A stretch of 64,000 bases of DNA from Lachnospiraceae bacterium UBA3310 (lineage in GTDB: Bacteria > Bacillota > Clostridia > Lachnospirales > Lachnospiraceae), in contig DESQ01000036.1 of assembly GCA_002361355.1 (NCBI GenBank), positions 1 to 64,000 of the forward strand. The letters run 5' to 3'. The notes under the pieces were generated by a model. The model saw nothing but the letters and a program-made list of their open reading frames with translations. It did not search any database and was not told where the DNA came from. Both the position numbers and the translations under genes were made by a program. Position 1 is the stretch's first letter. Every line of letters begins with the position of its first letter. This document shows, piece by piece, positions 34,147-42,469 of the stretch.

Positions 34147-35148
34147 ATGGCAGTAAGAGTAGCAATCAATGGTTTTGGCCGTATCGGTCGTCTGGCATTC
34201 AGACAGATGTTTGGAGCAGCAGGTTATGAGGTTGTAGCGATCAACGATCTGACAAGCCCCAAGATGCTTGCGCATCTGTTAAAGTACGATTCTTCCCAGG
34301 GTAAATACGCTCTGGCAGATACCGTATCCGCAGGCGAGGATTCCATCACGGTTGACGGAAAGACATTAAAGATCTACAAAGAGCCCGATGCAAACAACTG
34401 CCCTTGGGGTGAACTCAAGGTTGACGTTGTTCTGGAGTGCTCCGGCTTCTATACCAGCAAAGAGAAGGCTCAGGCCCATATCAATGCAGGCGCTAGAAAG
34501 GTTGTTATCTCTGCTCCCGCAGGAAACGATCTTCCTACTATCGTATACAATGTAAACCACAAGACATTGAAGCCTTCGGATACCATCATTTCCGCAGCTT
34601 CCTGCACAACAAACTGCCTGGCTCCCATGGCTAAGGCGTTAAACGATCTGGCAACCATCAAGTCCGGTATCATGAGCACCATCCATGCTTACACAGGTGA
34701 CCAGATGATCCTTGACGGCCCCCAGAGAAAGGGTGACCTGAGAAGATCCCGCGCAGGTGCAGTGAACATCGTTCCCAACAGCACAGGCGCAGCAAAGGCT
34801 ATCGGCCTTGTTATCCCTGAGCTGAACGGCAAGCTGATCGGTTCTGCACAGCGTGTTCCTACCCCTACCGGTTCTACCACGATTCTGGTTGCAACCGTTG
34901 AGAAGTCCGTTACCAAGGAAGAGATCAATGCAGCTATGAAGGCAGCTTCCAACGAGTCCTTCGGTTACAACGAGGATGAGATCGTTTCTTCCGATATCGT
35001 AGGCAGCACCTATGGTTCCATCTTTGATGCGACCCAGACCATGGTAGGCGCAGACAATCTGGTACAGGTTGTTTCCTGGTATGATAACGAGAACAGCTAT
35101 ACTTCTCAGATGGTTCGTACCATCAAGTACTTCTCAGAGCTTGCATAA
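34147..35148 (+). CDS. gap: Glyceraldehyde-3-phosphate dehydrogenase
   Basis: NAD-dependent phosphorylating GAPDH of glycolysis, 333 residues. The Rossmann start INGFGRIGRLAFRQM, the catalytic Cys153 in SAASCTTNCLAPMAK, and the later SWYDNENSYTSQMVRT are all present; His is in the STIHAYTGDQ strand. A strong AGGAGG lies before ATG 34147. Codons are markedly biased to a few preferred triplets, as expected for a very highly expressed gene, in contrast to its neighbours. It is first of the gap-pgk-tpiA set, but a terminator separates it from pgk. Confidence 0.98.
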   Translation: MAVRVAINGFGRIGRLAFRQMFGAAGYEVVAINDLTSPKMLAHLLKYDSSQGKYALADTVSAGEDSITVDGKTLKIYKEPDANNCPWGELKVDVVLECSGFYTSKEKAQAHINAGARKVVISAPAGNDLPTIVYNVNHKTLKPSDTIISAASCTTNCLAPMAKALNDLATIKSGIMSTIHAYTGDQMILDGPQRKGDLRRSRAGAVNIVPNSTGAAKAIGLVIPELNGKLIGSAQRVPTPTGSTTILVATVEKSVTKEEINAAMKAASNESFGYNEDEIVSSDIVGSTYGSIFDATQTMVGADNLVQVVSWYDNENSYTSQMVRTIKYFSELA

Positions 35149-35179
35149 ATCGAAAAGAATTGGAACGAATAAAGAGAGA

Positions 35180-35213
35180 CAAAGAGGCTCGGCCGCTGGG
35201 CCGGGCTTCTTTT
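35180..35213 (+). terminator. Terminator between gap and pgk
   Basis: Eight-base GC-rich stem (GCTCGGCC, 35187-35194, with GGCCGGGC, 35199-35206, one G-T pair), extended by an A-rich/T-rich base, then CTTCTTTT. It may attenuate transcription into pgk. Confidence 0.8.
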
Positions 35214-35270
35214 ATAGGAAAGATATCTTTCCTGCCCGAAATAAAAAATATATAACAGGAGGAATTACAA

Positions 35271-36503
35271 ATGGCATTGAATAAGAAATCGGTAGATGAC
35301 ATCAATGTGAAAGGCAAGCGCGTCCTTGTGAGATGTGACTTTAACGTACCTTTGAAGGAGGGTAAAATCACGGACGAGACCCGTATCGTGGCTGCGCTTC
35401 CTACGATCAAGAAACTGCTTGCCGACGGCGGCAAGGTAATCCTTTGTTCCCACCTCGGCAAGGTAAAGAACGGTCCTAATGAGGGCGAGTCCCTTGCGCC
35501 TGTAGCCGAGAGACTTTCTGAGAAACTCGGCAAGCCCGTTAATTTCGTGTCCGACTATAATGTGACCGGCGATGCGGCTACCAAAGCGGTGGCTGACATG
35601 AAGGAAGGCGACGTTGTTCTTCTGCAGAATACCCGTTTCCGCGGTAAAGAGGAGACGAAGCCCACAGAAGCTGGCGAGAACTTTGCGAAGGAGCTGGCTG
35701 ACCTGGCTGACGTTTATGTGTGCGATGCTTTTGGTTCTGCTCACAGAGCGCACGCCTCTGTTGCTGTTGTGACCAAGTATATCAGCCAGAAGGGCGGCGA
35801 GAACGCGGTTGGTTATCTGATGCAGAAGGAGATCAATTTCCTTGGCAATGCGGTGGAGAATCCCGTGAGACCTTTCGTGGCTATCCTTGGCGGCGCGAAG
35901 GTTGCCGATAAGCTGAACGTAATTAACAATCTGCTTGAGAAGTGCGACACGCTGATTATCGGCGGCGGTATGGCGTTCACATTCCTGAAGGCTAAGGGTT
36001 ATGAGATCGGTAACTCCCTGGTTGACGACGAGAAACTTGACTATTGTAAAGAGATGATGGCTAAGGCGGAGAAGCTTGGCAAGCAGTTACTGCTTCCTAT
36101 TGATACCGGCGTTGCTTCCGGTTTCCCGAACCCCATCGACGCTCCCGTTGAAGTGACATATGTTGATTCCGACAAGATTCCTGCGGACAAGGAGGGTCTC
36201 GATATCGGGCCTAAGACGCAGGAGCAGTTTGCAAATGCAGTGAAGACGGCTAAGACGGTTGTCTGGAACGGGCCTATGGGCGTGTTTGAGAATCCGACAC
36301 TGGCAAAGGGTACGATTGCGGTTGCAAAGGCACTGGCTGAGACAGACGCAACCACCATCATCGGCGGCGGTGATTCCGCAGCAGCTTGTAACCAGCTCGG
36401 TTTCGCAGACAAGATGTCCCATATTTCTACAGGCGGCGGCGCTTCCCTGGAGTTCCTTGAGGGTAAAGAGCTTCCCGGCGTAATGGCAGCAGATGATAAA
36501 TAA
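35271..36503 (+). CDS. pgk: Phosphoglycerate kinase
   Basis: Transfers phosphate from 1,3-bisphosphoglycerate to ADP, yielding ATP. The 410-residue protein shows GKRVLVRCDFNVPLKEG, the substrate-binding LLQNTRFRGKEE, FVAILGGAKVADKL, TLIIGGGMAFTFL, VWNGPMGVFE, and the phosphate-binding IIGGGDSAAACNQLG near the end. AGGAGG precedes the ATG. Codon use is strongly biased, as in gap and tpiA. A 13-base inverted repeat spans its stop codon. Confidence 0.98.
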   Translation: MALNKKSVDDINVKGKRVLVRCDFNVPLKEGKITDETRIVAALPTIKKLLADGGKVILCSHLGKVKNGPNEGESLAPVAERLSEKLGKPVNFVSDYNVTGDAATKAVADMKEGDVVLLQNTRFRGKEETKPTEAGENFAKELADLADVYVCDAFGSAHRAHASVAVVTKYISQKGGENAVGYLMQKEINFLGNAVENPVRPFVAILGGAKVADKLNVINNLLEKCDTLIIGGGMAFTFLKAKGYEIGNSLVDDEKLDYCKEMMAKAEKLGKQLLLPIDTGVASGFPNPIDAPVEVTYVDSDKIPADKEGLDIGPKTQEQFANAVKTAKTVVWNGPMGVFENPTLAKGTIAVAKALAETDATTIIGGGDSAAACNQLGFADKMSHISTGGGASLEFLEGKELPGVMAADDK

Positions 36504-36535
36504 GCCGTTCAATGTGTAGAAACTGCCATTACGCC
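36477..36535. repeat. 13-base inverted repeat spanning the pgk stop codon
   Basis: GGCGTAATGGCAG (36477-36489, last codons of pgk) and CTGCCATTACGCC (36523-36535) are perfect reverse complements around a 33-base loop holding the TAA. A partial direct copy of the same coding end (GGCAGCAGATGA) recurs at 36544-36555. Confidence 0.75.
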
Positions 36536-36593
36536 ACGTAGTAGGCAGCAGATGACAAGTGATGCGATGAGCAGAGCGAGAATGACCGGAGAA

Positions 36594-36677
36594 GAAAGAG
36601 GCTGTGCTTGCACCAAGCCTCTTTCGGATTCGGTCGTTTGAGGGTGCAACGCACCCGAGGAATTGCGAAGCAATTTC
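36594..36677. repeat. Three consecutive hairpins between pgk and tpiA
   Basis: GAAAGAGGC/GCCTCTTTC (36594-36602, 36617-36625), GGGTGC/GCACCC (36642-36647, 36651-36656) and GGAATTGC/GCAATTTC (36659-36666, 36670-36677). None has a T-tract, so they look like RNA processing or stability structures within a pgk-tpiA transcript rather than terminators. Confidence 0.6.
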
Positions 36678-36723
36678 GAGGTTCTGCGTCTGAAATTATA
36701 AAAGATATAAGGAGAATAGAATC

Positions 36724-37470
36724 ATGGCAAGGAAAAGAATTATCGCCGGCAACTGGAAGATGAATATGACTCCCAGCGAGGCTGTAGCGCTCTGCGCGAC
36801 ATTAAAGGATCTGGTAGTGAACGATGCGGTTGACGTGGTTTACTGCGTACCGGCTATTGACATTGTACCCGTGGCGGAAGCTGTAAAGGGTACTAACGTA
36901 CACGTAGGCGCTGAGAACTTCTACATTGAGGACAAAGGCGCATATACGGGTGAAATCTCTGCGCCCATGTTAAAGGATGCGGGCGTTGAATATGTGATCA
37001 TCGGCCACTCTGAGAGAAGAGAGTACTTCAAGGAGGACGATGCTTTCCTGAACAAGAAGGTGCTTAAGGCGTTAGAGGCCGGACTTGTGCCGATTCTTTG
37101 CTGCGGCGAGTCCTTAGAGCAGAGAGAGATGAACGTGACCATGGACTGGATCAGATTACAGATCAAGTCCGATCTGGCAGGCGTGACAGCGGATCAGGTA
37201 AAAGGTATGGTAATCGCATACGAACCCATCTGGGCTATCGGAACCGGTAAGACGGCTACTTCCGATCAGGCGCAGGAGGTATGTAAAGGTATCCGCGACT
37301 GCATCGCTGAGATGTATGACGCGGCGACTGCGGAAGCTGTGCGTATCCAGTACGGCGGCTCCATGAATGCTTCCAATGCGGCGGAATTGCTGGCAAAGCC
37401 CGATATCGACGGCGGTCTGATCGGCGGCGCGGCACTTAAGCCTGACTTTGGCAAGATTGTGAATGCGTAA
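36724..37470 (+). CDS. tpiA: Triosephosphate isomerase
   Basis: Interconverts dihydroxyacetone phosphate and glyceraldehyde 3-phosphate. The 248 residues show RIIAGNWKMNMTP, catalytic His95 in VIIGHSERREYF, catalytic Glu167 in IAYEPIWAIGTGKTA, and the phosphate-binding IQYGGSMNASNAAELL and GGLIGGAALKPDFG. The ribosome binding site AAGGAGA is close upstream. Third of the glycolytic set, closed by a strong terminator. Confidence 0.98.
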   Translation: MARKRIIAGNWKMNMTPSEAVALCATLKDLVVNDAVDVVYCVPAIDIVPVAEAVKGTNVHVGAENFYIEDKGAYTGEISAPMLKDAGVEYVIIGHSERREYFKEDDAFLNKKVLKALEAGLVPILCCGESLEQREMNVTMDWIRLQIKSDLAGVTADQVKGMVIAYEPIWAIGTGKTATSDQAQEVCKGIRDCIAEMYDAATAEAVRIQYGGSMNASNAAELLAKPDIDGGLIGGAALKPDFGKIVNA

Positions 37471-37504
37471 GCGGTAAAACAGAAAGATAACGACAGGGAA
37501 AGAG

Positions 37505-37547
37505 ACACTCCAATCCATAGAGTTCACAGGATTGGGGTGTTTTTTTA
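37505..37547 (+). terminator. Rho-independent terminator after tpiA
   Basis: Perfect 12-base stem ACACTCCAATCC (37505-37516) with GGATTGGGGTGT (37529-37540, one G-T pair), followed by seven T. Confidence 0.93.
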
Positions 37548-37614
37548 GGTATGTCAGAAGGAACAATGGCGCTTGGCCGGAAGTTGCGTTATAATCAAGA
37601 CAGGAGGAAAATGG

Positions 37615-39243
37615 ATGAAGAAGTATAAAGGAAAGACGGTTTATAGAGGAATTGCAACGGGGCCGGCGCTTGTGATGAAAAAGAATGTCGATTCGGTAAA
37701 GCGTTATGAAATTGCGGATGCGGAAGCCGAGATTGCAAGGGTATCGGAGGCGGCGGAGGTGCTGCAGGGGCAGATGCGGAAACTTTATGACAAAGCGGTG
37801 AGGGAAGTGGGGAAGGCGAGCGCCGAAATTTTTGAAGGATATCAGATGATGCTGGAGGACAAAGATTATCTGGATTCTATTCACAATATCATTCGTCATG
37901 AGATGGTTAATGCAGAGTATGCGGTGGCAGTTACCGGAGATCATTTTTCGGAGATGTTTTCCCATATGGATGATGAATATATGAAGGCGAGGGCGGCGGA
38001 TGTAAAGGATATTTCCAACCGGTTGATCCGCAGTCTGGGCGGCAGTCAGGATGTGGGTTCTGCTTCGGCGGATCCTGTCGTTATTGTGGCGGATGATCTG
38101 TCGCCGGGTGAGATGATGCAGATGGATAAATCTAAAATACTGGCCATCGTGACTGTACGCGGGTCTGTTGATTCCCATACGGCAATTCTGGCACGGATGA
38201 TGAACATTCCTGCGCTGATCGGTGTGCCCTTAGATTTGGAGGAACTGTGTTCCGGGATGATAACAGTGGTGGATGGATTTCAATCGGAAGTGACTTTTGA
38301 GCCGACAGAGGAAGAACGGGGCAGGGTGGAAAAGATAATAGAAGAGGAGCAGGAAAAGAAGAAATTGCTGCAGATGTTAAAAGGCAGGGAAAACCGTACC
38401 CTGGACGGCAGGACGATCGCTATTTATGCGAACATCGGAAGCGTGGCGGATGTGGAAGATGTGCTGGAAAATGACGCCGGGGGAATCGGATTATTCCGAA
38501 GCGAATTTTTATATCTGGAGCGCAGCGATTTCCCTTCGGAAGAGGAGCAGTTTCATGTCTATCGTCAGGTGCTGCAGAATATGGCGGAAAAGAAAGTCGT
38601 TATCCGTACGCTGGATATCGGCGCAGATAAACAGGCGGATTATTTTAATCTTGGAAAAGAGGAAAATCCGGCGTTGGGATACCGGGCAATCCGCATCTGC
38701 TTAGACAGGCCGGATATTTTTAAAACGCAGCTTCGCGCGCTGCTTCGGGCGGCGGTGTATGGCAATCTTGCTGTCATGTATCCGATGATCACATCGGTTG
38801 AGGAGGTAGAGCGGATTTATGCAGTTGTGGATGAGGTATGCAGCGAATTAAGGGAAAAGGGGATTCCGTACCGAAAGCCGGAACAGGGAATTATGATCGA
38901 GACGCCCGCGGCGGTTATGATCAGCGATGATCTGGCGCAGGTTGTAGATTTCTTTAGCATTGGAACGAATGATCTGACACAGTATACGCTGGCGGTTGAC
39001 CGCCGCAGCGAGAGAATGGATGCGTATTATAATCCGCATCACAAGGCGATTCTGCGTATGATTAAAATGGTGACAGACAATGCCCATGCAGCCGGTAAAT
39101 GGGTGGGAATTTGTGGCGAGCTGGGGGCTGACGTAGAACTGACAGGAGAATTTCTGCGGATGGGCGTTGATGAGTTATCGGTGGCGCCTTCCATGGTTTT
39201 GAAGGTCCGCCAGCGTGTCCGTGAGACCACGGTAAAAGAGTAA
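37615..39243 (+). CDS. ptsI: PTS enzyme I
   Basis: Phosphoenolpyruvate-protein phosphotransferase, which feeds phosphate from PEP to HPr for sugar uptake. The 542 residues are slightly short of the usual ~570. KTVYRGIATGPALV opens the protein; phospho-acceptor His188 lies in VRGSVDSHTAILARMMNIPA; the TIM-barrel domain has GGIGLFRSEFLYLE, RTLDIGADKQADYF, NPALGYRAIRICL, FFSIGTNDLTQYTLAVDR and the active-site Cys in GICGELGAD. ATG 37615 follows AGGAGG. No ptsH lies beside it. The His motif departs slightly from the common GGRTSHT form (GSVDSHT), leaving the His intact. Confidence 0.93.
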   Translation: MKKYKGKTVYRGIATGPALVMKKNVDSVKRYEIADAEAEIARVSEAAEVLQGQMRKLYDKAVREVGKASAEIFEGYQMMLEDKDYLDSIHNIIRHEMVNAEYAVAVTGDHFSEMFSHMDDEYMKARAADVKDISNRLIRSLGGSQDVGSASADPVVIVADDLSPGEMMQMDKSKILAIVTVRGSVDSHTAILARMMNIPALIGVPLDLEELCSGMITVVDGFQSEVTFEPTEEERGRVEKIIEEEQEKKKLLQMLKGRENRTLDGRTIAIYANIGSVADVEDVLENDAGGIGLFRSEFLYLERSDFPSEEEQFHVYRQVLQNMAEKKVVIRTLDIGADKQADYFNLGKEENPALGYRAIRICLDRPDIFKTQLRALLRAAVYGNLAVMYPMITSVEEVERIYAVVDEVCSELREKGIPYRKPEQGIMIETPAAVMISDDLAQVVDFFSIGTNDLTQYTLAVDRRSERMDAYYNPHHKAILRMIKMVTDNAHAAGKWVGICGELGADVELTGEFLRMGVDELSVAPSMVLKVRQRVRETTVKE

Positions 39244-39307
39244 GTTACAAAAACGGTCTGATATGTTATGATTATTCATAAATGAAATTGAGGAGGAATG
39301 AAATGAT

Positions 39308-40867
39308 ATGAGCAAGATGGCGGAAGCCAGGATTAGGGTGGGGCAAATGGAGGACAGCCTTCTTGTGAAAAGGAGTCTGTTATACACATTTTTGATGGGT
39401 TTTTTTGCCCATGGCTTTGTGCTTGTAAATATCAGCGTTTCTCATGACGCTGTGTTTGACTTTTATGATGCGCTTGCAGCGCACCAGCATCAGATCGGGC
39501 TGGGGAGAATCCTGGAGCCTTTGTACAGGGAAATGACGGCTTCGGGACTGCTGATGCCGTGGAGTTTGGGAGTGACAGCTTTTTTCTGGCTGGGGATCGC
39601 CGTGTTTTTGGTCTGCAAACTGTTTGACTTATGCGGGAGAACAGAAATTTTACTGACGGCCGGAATCATGACGGTCAATATTTCCGTGACTGCCATAGCG
39701 GCAGCCTATACGCCGTGGCTTGCGGCGGACATGTTTGCTCTGCTGCTTGCTACGGCGGGCGTTTACTGCTGGTATCTTTATGTGGGACAACGCCGCATCA
39801 GAAGCCTGGTATTTGGCGCGATAGCGGTTGTTATGTCCCTCTCCATCTATCAGTGCTATCTTGCAGTGACGGTGGTGTTGATTATTTTGCTGTCCATGCA
39901 GAACCTGATCAAAAAGGACGGTGCCGTGAAGGTATTTCAGGATGGCTGCGCGGGCGTGGGCATGATAGCGGCGGGCGGAATTGTCTATTATTTTCTGATG
40001 AAGCTGGTCTGCGGTATGGCGGAAACACCGCTTGCGGAGGGCGAGTATGACAGCCTGACGAACCTGTGGGACAATCAGGAACCGGTGCTTAGGAGGCTCG
40101 CTGCCTGTTTAAAGGAAGCGGCGACGCACTTCTTTGCAAAGGATGAAAACATTTATCCCTATCAGGCGGTGTGGGCTGTCAATCTATTGATTGGCTGTGT
40201 GTGCGTTTATCTTGCTGTGCGCCTGGTGAGGCAGAAAAGAGCTGTACTTCAAAAAGGGGAATGGCTGTTACTTGTGCTTTTGACCGCGGTTCTGCCCTTT
40301 GCGGCCTATATGATGCGGCTGTTAAACCCGCATGTCCATGATTTGATGACATATGCGGTCTGGCTGTTGTATCTGATACCGCTTCTTTTGTGGAAATGGA
40401 CATCCGGGGAAAAGATATCTGACAGGAAGGGATACGGTGTAACTGTGGTTTTGCTATTCCTGATCGTCTTTTCCTATATACAGACGGACAATGCGGTGTA
40501 TGTGAAGAAGGAAGTGGAGAGTAAGGCAACGCTTTCCCTGATGACGGAGGTTATGGCGCTGGTAGAGCAGACGGAAGATTATGTGCCGGGCGAGACGGCG
40601 GTCACCTTTGTGGGGGATATATCGGAGGTATTGCAGGAGATTCCGGGGACGGATCGGGTGAAAGGTGTCTCCGGCTGTAATAAAACCGCGGCCATAACTT
40701 ACAAGGAGACTTATCAGCCCTATTTCGACCATGTGATGCTTCGAAAAGTAAATGTTGTTTTTGACGGGATGACGGAGGAAAAACCGGAGACTGCGCAGAT
40801 GCCATCCTATCCGCAGGAAGGGTATGTGCAGATGGTAGATCAGGTTGTTGTGGTGAAATGGAATTAA
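39308..40867 (+). CDS. GtrII-like membrane glucosyltransferase
   Basis: A 519-residue protein with about ten hydrophobic segments and a short extracytoplasmic C-terminal domain. ISVSHDAVFDFYDALAAHQH contains the early acidic pair of the Glucos_trans_II (GtrII) family, and LGRILEPLYREM resembles its conserved W/R-L-G-R motif. Members transfer glucose from polyprenyl-phosphate-glucose to surface glycans; the acceptor here is unknown. The start region is unusual: AGGAGG (39291-39296) is followed by three overlapping ATGs in ATGAAATGATATGAGC, of which only the last (39308) opens the long frame. No surface-polysaccharide cluster surrounds it. Confidence 0.7.
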   Translation: MSKMAEARIRVGQMEDSLLVKRSLLYTFLMGFFAHGFVLVNISVSHDAVFDFYDALAAHQHQIGLGRILEPLYREMTASGLLMPWSLGVTAFFWLGIAVFLVCKLFDLCGRTEILLTAGIMTVNISVTAIAAAYTPWLAADMFALLLATAGVYCWYLYVGQRRIRSLVFGAIAVVMSLSIYQCYLAVTVVLIILLSMQNLIKKDGAVKVFQDGCAGVGMIAAGGIVYYFLMKLVCGMAETPLAEGEYDSLTNLWDNQEPVLRRLAACLKEAATHFFAKDENIYPYQAVWAVNLLIGCVCVYLAVRLVRQKRAVLQKGEWLLLVLLTAVLPFAAYMMRLLNPHVHDLMTYAVWLLYLIPLLLWKWTSGEKISDRKGYGVTVVLLFLIVFSYIQTDNAVYVKKEVESKATLSLMTEVMALVEQTEDYVPGETAVTFVGDISEVLQEIPGTDRVKGVSGCNKTAAITYKETYQPYFDHVMLRKVNVVFDGMTEEKPETAQMPSYPQEGYVQMVDQVVVVKWN

Positions 40868-40880
40868 AAGTGAAACCAAC

Positions 40881-40909
40881 TTCACAAGCGTGTTTTTATT
40901 TGTTAGAAT
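40881..40909 (+). promoter_or_regulatory. Promoter of the GGDEF-like gene
   Basis: TTCACA (40881-40886), a 17-base spacer and TAGAAT (40904-40909) with an extended TGT just before the -10. Confidence 0.6.
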
Positions 40910-40977
40910 AGAACTATGGGGATTGCGCTTTCGGTAAAGTATCAGAATAAAAAGCATAGACAGGAGAATGTGGTGAG

Positions 40978-41910
40978 ATGGATTATAAAGCAGTTCCGTT
41001 TGAACAGAGGATTAAGGAGAATATCAGAAGCTATGAGATGAATAACCTGTATGCGCTTGATACGCTGACAGAATACTGTAAGTCGCTCTGCGCGGTGACG
41101 GATGCGACAGTTTTGCTCACGGAGCGTCACGGGGAAAAGATTATATCGGTCGGCGGATTCGCAGGTTTCAGGCCGGATGTGGTGGGCGACCCCGGACGTA
41201 AAGTCAGGGTTTACGGCAGAACCATAGCGCATTTGTATGCGGATACGCAGAAGGTTTCTCCCGAGAAGAGAGAAGCAGTGGAAAAGATGCTGGACGGATT
41301 TGCCAACATGCTTTCACGATGGGGCGAGGAGACTTATCTTCATACGGAGACTGCGGTTTACGCGGATGAACTGGAGCAAAAACTGAATGTGCAGCATGTG
41401 CAGACGGCGAAAGGGGAGAATGAGGATGTGCTCACCGGTGTGTACCACAAGCTGTATTTTGAGGAGCGCATGAAGGTGATAGACCGGGCGGAAGTGGCGC
41501 CTGTGGCTGTCATAAACGTGAATATTAACGACTGGAAATTTGTAAATGATCATTTTGGCGACGAGGAGAGCGACCGGCTGATCAAGACCGTTGCTGGGAT
41601 TTTAAAGCAGGAGAAGAAGCCGGACTATATCATCGGCCGTGTGGACGGAGATGTCTTTATCGTGCTCATTCCCATGGCGGATGACGGGGAGGCTGAAAGT
41701 TACTGCGATCGTGTTAAGCAGGCATGTCTGGCTTTTGAGGATAAGATTCTGGCGCCTTCGGTGGCCTGTGGCATCGTCTATAAGACGAATGTGGAGGAGA
41801 AGCTGGAGGATAAGCTCGACGATGCAGAGTACGAGATGTTCAACAATAAGTTTGAGGTGAAGAACGCACCGGGGTACAGAGAACGGCTGGAACATGGGCT
41901 TCATTCTTAA
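40978..41910 (+). CDS. Degenerate GGDEF-domain protein
   Basis: The 310-residue cytoplasmic protein has an N-terminal ~135-residue region with YCKSLCAVTDATVLLTERHG, GAF/heme-sensor-like in style, and a C-terminal nucleotidyl-cyclase fold: LTGVYHKLYFEERMK (usually LTGLYNRR), VAVINVNINDWKFVNDHFGD (D/N replaced at the metal position) and GRVDGDVFIVLIP where active enzymes have GGDEF. The catalytic signature and metal ligands are lost, so it should not make cyclic di-GMP; it may bind nucleotide as a receptor. AGGAG lies 11 bases before ATG 40978. It stands alone between two promoters. Confidence 0.78.
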   Translation: MDYKAVPFEQRIKENIRSYEMNNLYALDTLTEYCKSLCAVTDATVLLTERHGEKIISVGGFAGFRPDVVGDPGRKVRVYGRTIAHLYADTQKVSPEKREAVEKMLDGFANMLSRWGEETYLHTETAVYADELEQKLNVQHVQTAKGENEDVLTGVYHKLYFEERMKVIDRAEVAPVAVINVNINDWKFVNDHFGDEESDRLIKTVAGILKQEKKPDYIIGRVDGDVFIVLIPMADDGEAESYCDRVKQACLAFEDKILAPSVACGIVYKTNVEEKLEDKLDDAEYEMFNNKFEVKNAPGYRERLEHGLHS

Positions 41911-42023
41911 TTCTAAAATAAGTATTAAATCCCTATTTTTGGTTAAAGACGAGAAATTGTGAGATAATAAAAGAAAATGAGAGAAAATGAGAGGATAAAT
42001 AAAATATACGGGAATAGAACCAT

Positions 42024-42052
42024 TTGCAAAGACCCGCATATGAAGATAATAT
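42024..42052 (+). promoter_or_regulatory. groESL promoter
   Basis: TTGCAA (42024-42029), 17 bases, TAATAT (42047-42052), with GATAAT at 42045-42050 as a shorter-spaced alternative. The CIRCE operator starts 12 bases downstream, right at the expected transcription start. Confidence 0.55.
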
Positions 42053-42063
42053 ATGTTCTAGCG

Positions 42064-42090
42064 TTAGCACTCATGGAAGGTGAGTGCTAA
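42064..42090 (+). promoter_or_regulatory. CIRCE operator (HrcA site)
   Basis: TTAGCACTC, nine bases, GAGTGCTAA: a perfect CIRCE inverted repeat. It is the binding site of the heat-shock repressor HrcA and controls groESL here. hrcA is not in the window. Confidence 0.97.
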
Positions 42091-42144
42091 CAAAATAGAA
42101 GAGAACAGATATGCATAACATAGTTTAAGAAGGAGGCAATCATC

Positions 42145-42432
42145 ATGAAGTTAACACCACTTGGCGACAGAGTTGTATTAAAGCAGCTGGTAGCGGAGGA
42201 GACCACAAAGTCCGGCATTGTTTTACCGGGACAGGGCAAGGAGAAACCGCAGCAGGCGGAAGTGATCGCAGTAGGCCCCGGCGGCGTTGTGGATGGCAAA
42301 GAGGTTAAGATGGAAGTGAAGGTTGGCGATCAGGTCATCTTCTCCAAGTATTCAGGCACAGAGGTAAAGCTCGACGAGGATGAGTACATTATCGTGAGAC
42401 AGAACGATATTCTGGCAATAGTTGCCGACTAA
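42145..42432 (+). CDS. groES: Co-chaperonin GroES
   Basis: The 95-residue heptameric lid of the GroEL folding chamber. MKLTPLGDRVVLKQL, the mobile loop TTKSGIVLPGQGKEKPQ, and YSGTEVKLDEDEYIIVRQND are all canonical. An AAGGAGG lies upstream of the ATG. First gene of the CIRCE-controlled heat-shock operon, 37 bases before groEL. Confidence 0.98.
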   Translation: MKLTPLGDRVVLKQLVAEETTKSGIVLPGQGKEKPQQAEVIAVGPGGVVDGKEVKMEVKVGDQVIFSKYSGTEVKLDEDEYIIVRQNDILAIVAD

Positions 42433-42469
42433 ACAGGAAATCAATATAAATAGCAGGAGGACATCAATC

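Noticed and set aside
37156..38178. 340-codon antisense open frame across tpiA and ptsI.
   Set aside because: It crosses a terminator and two well-supported genes, and lacks motifs and a ribosome binding site.
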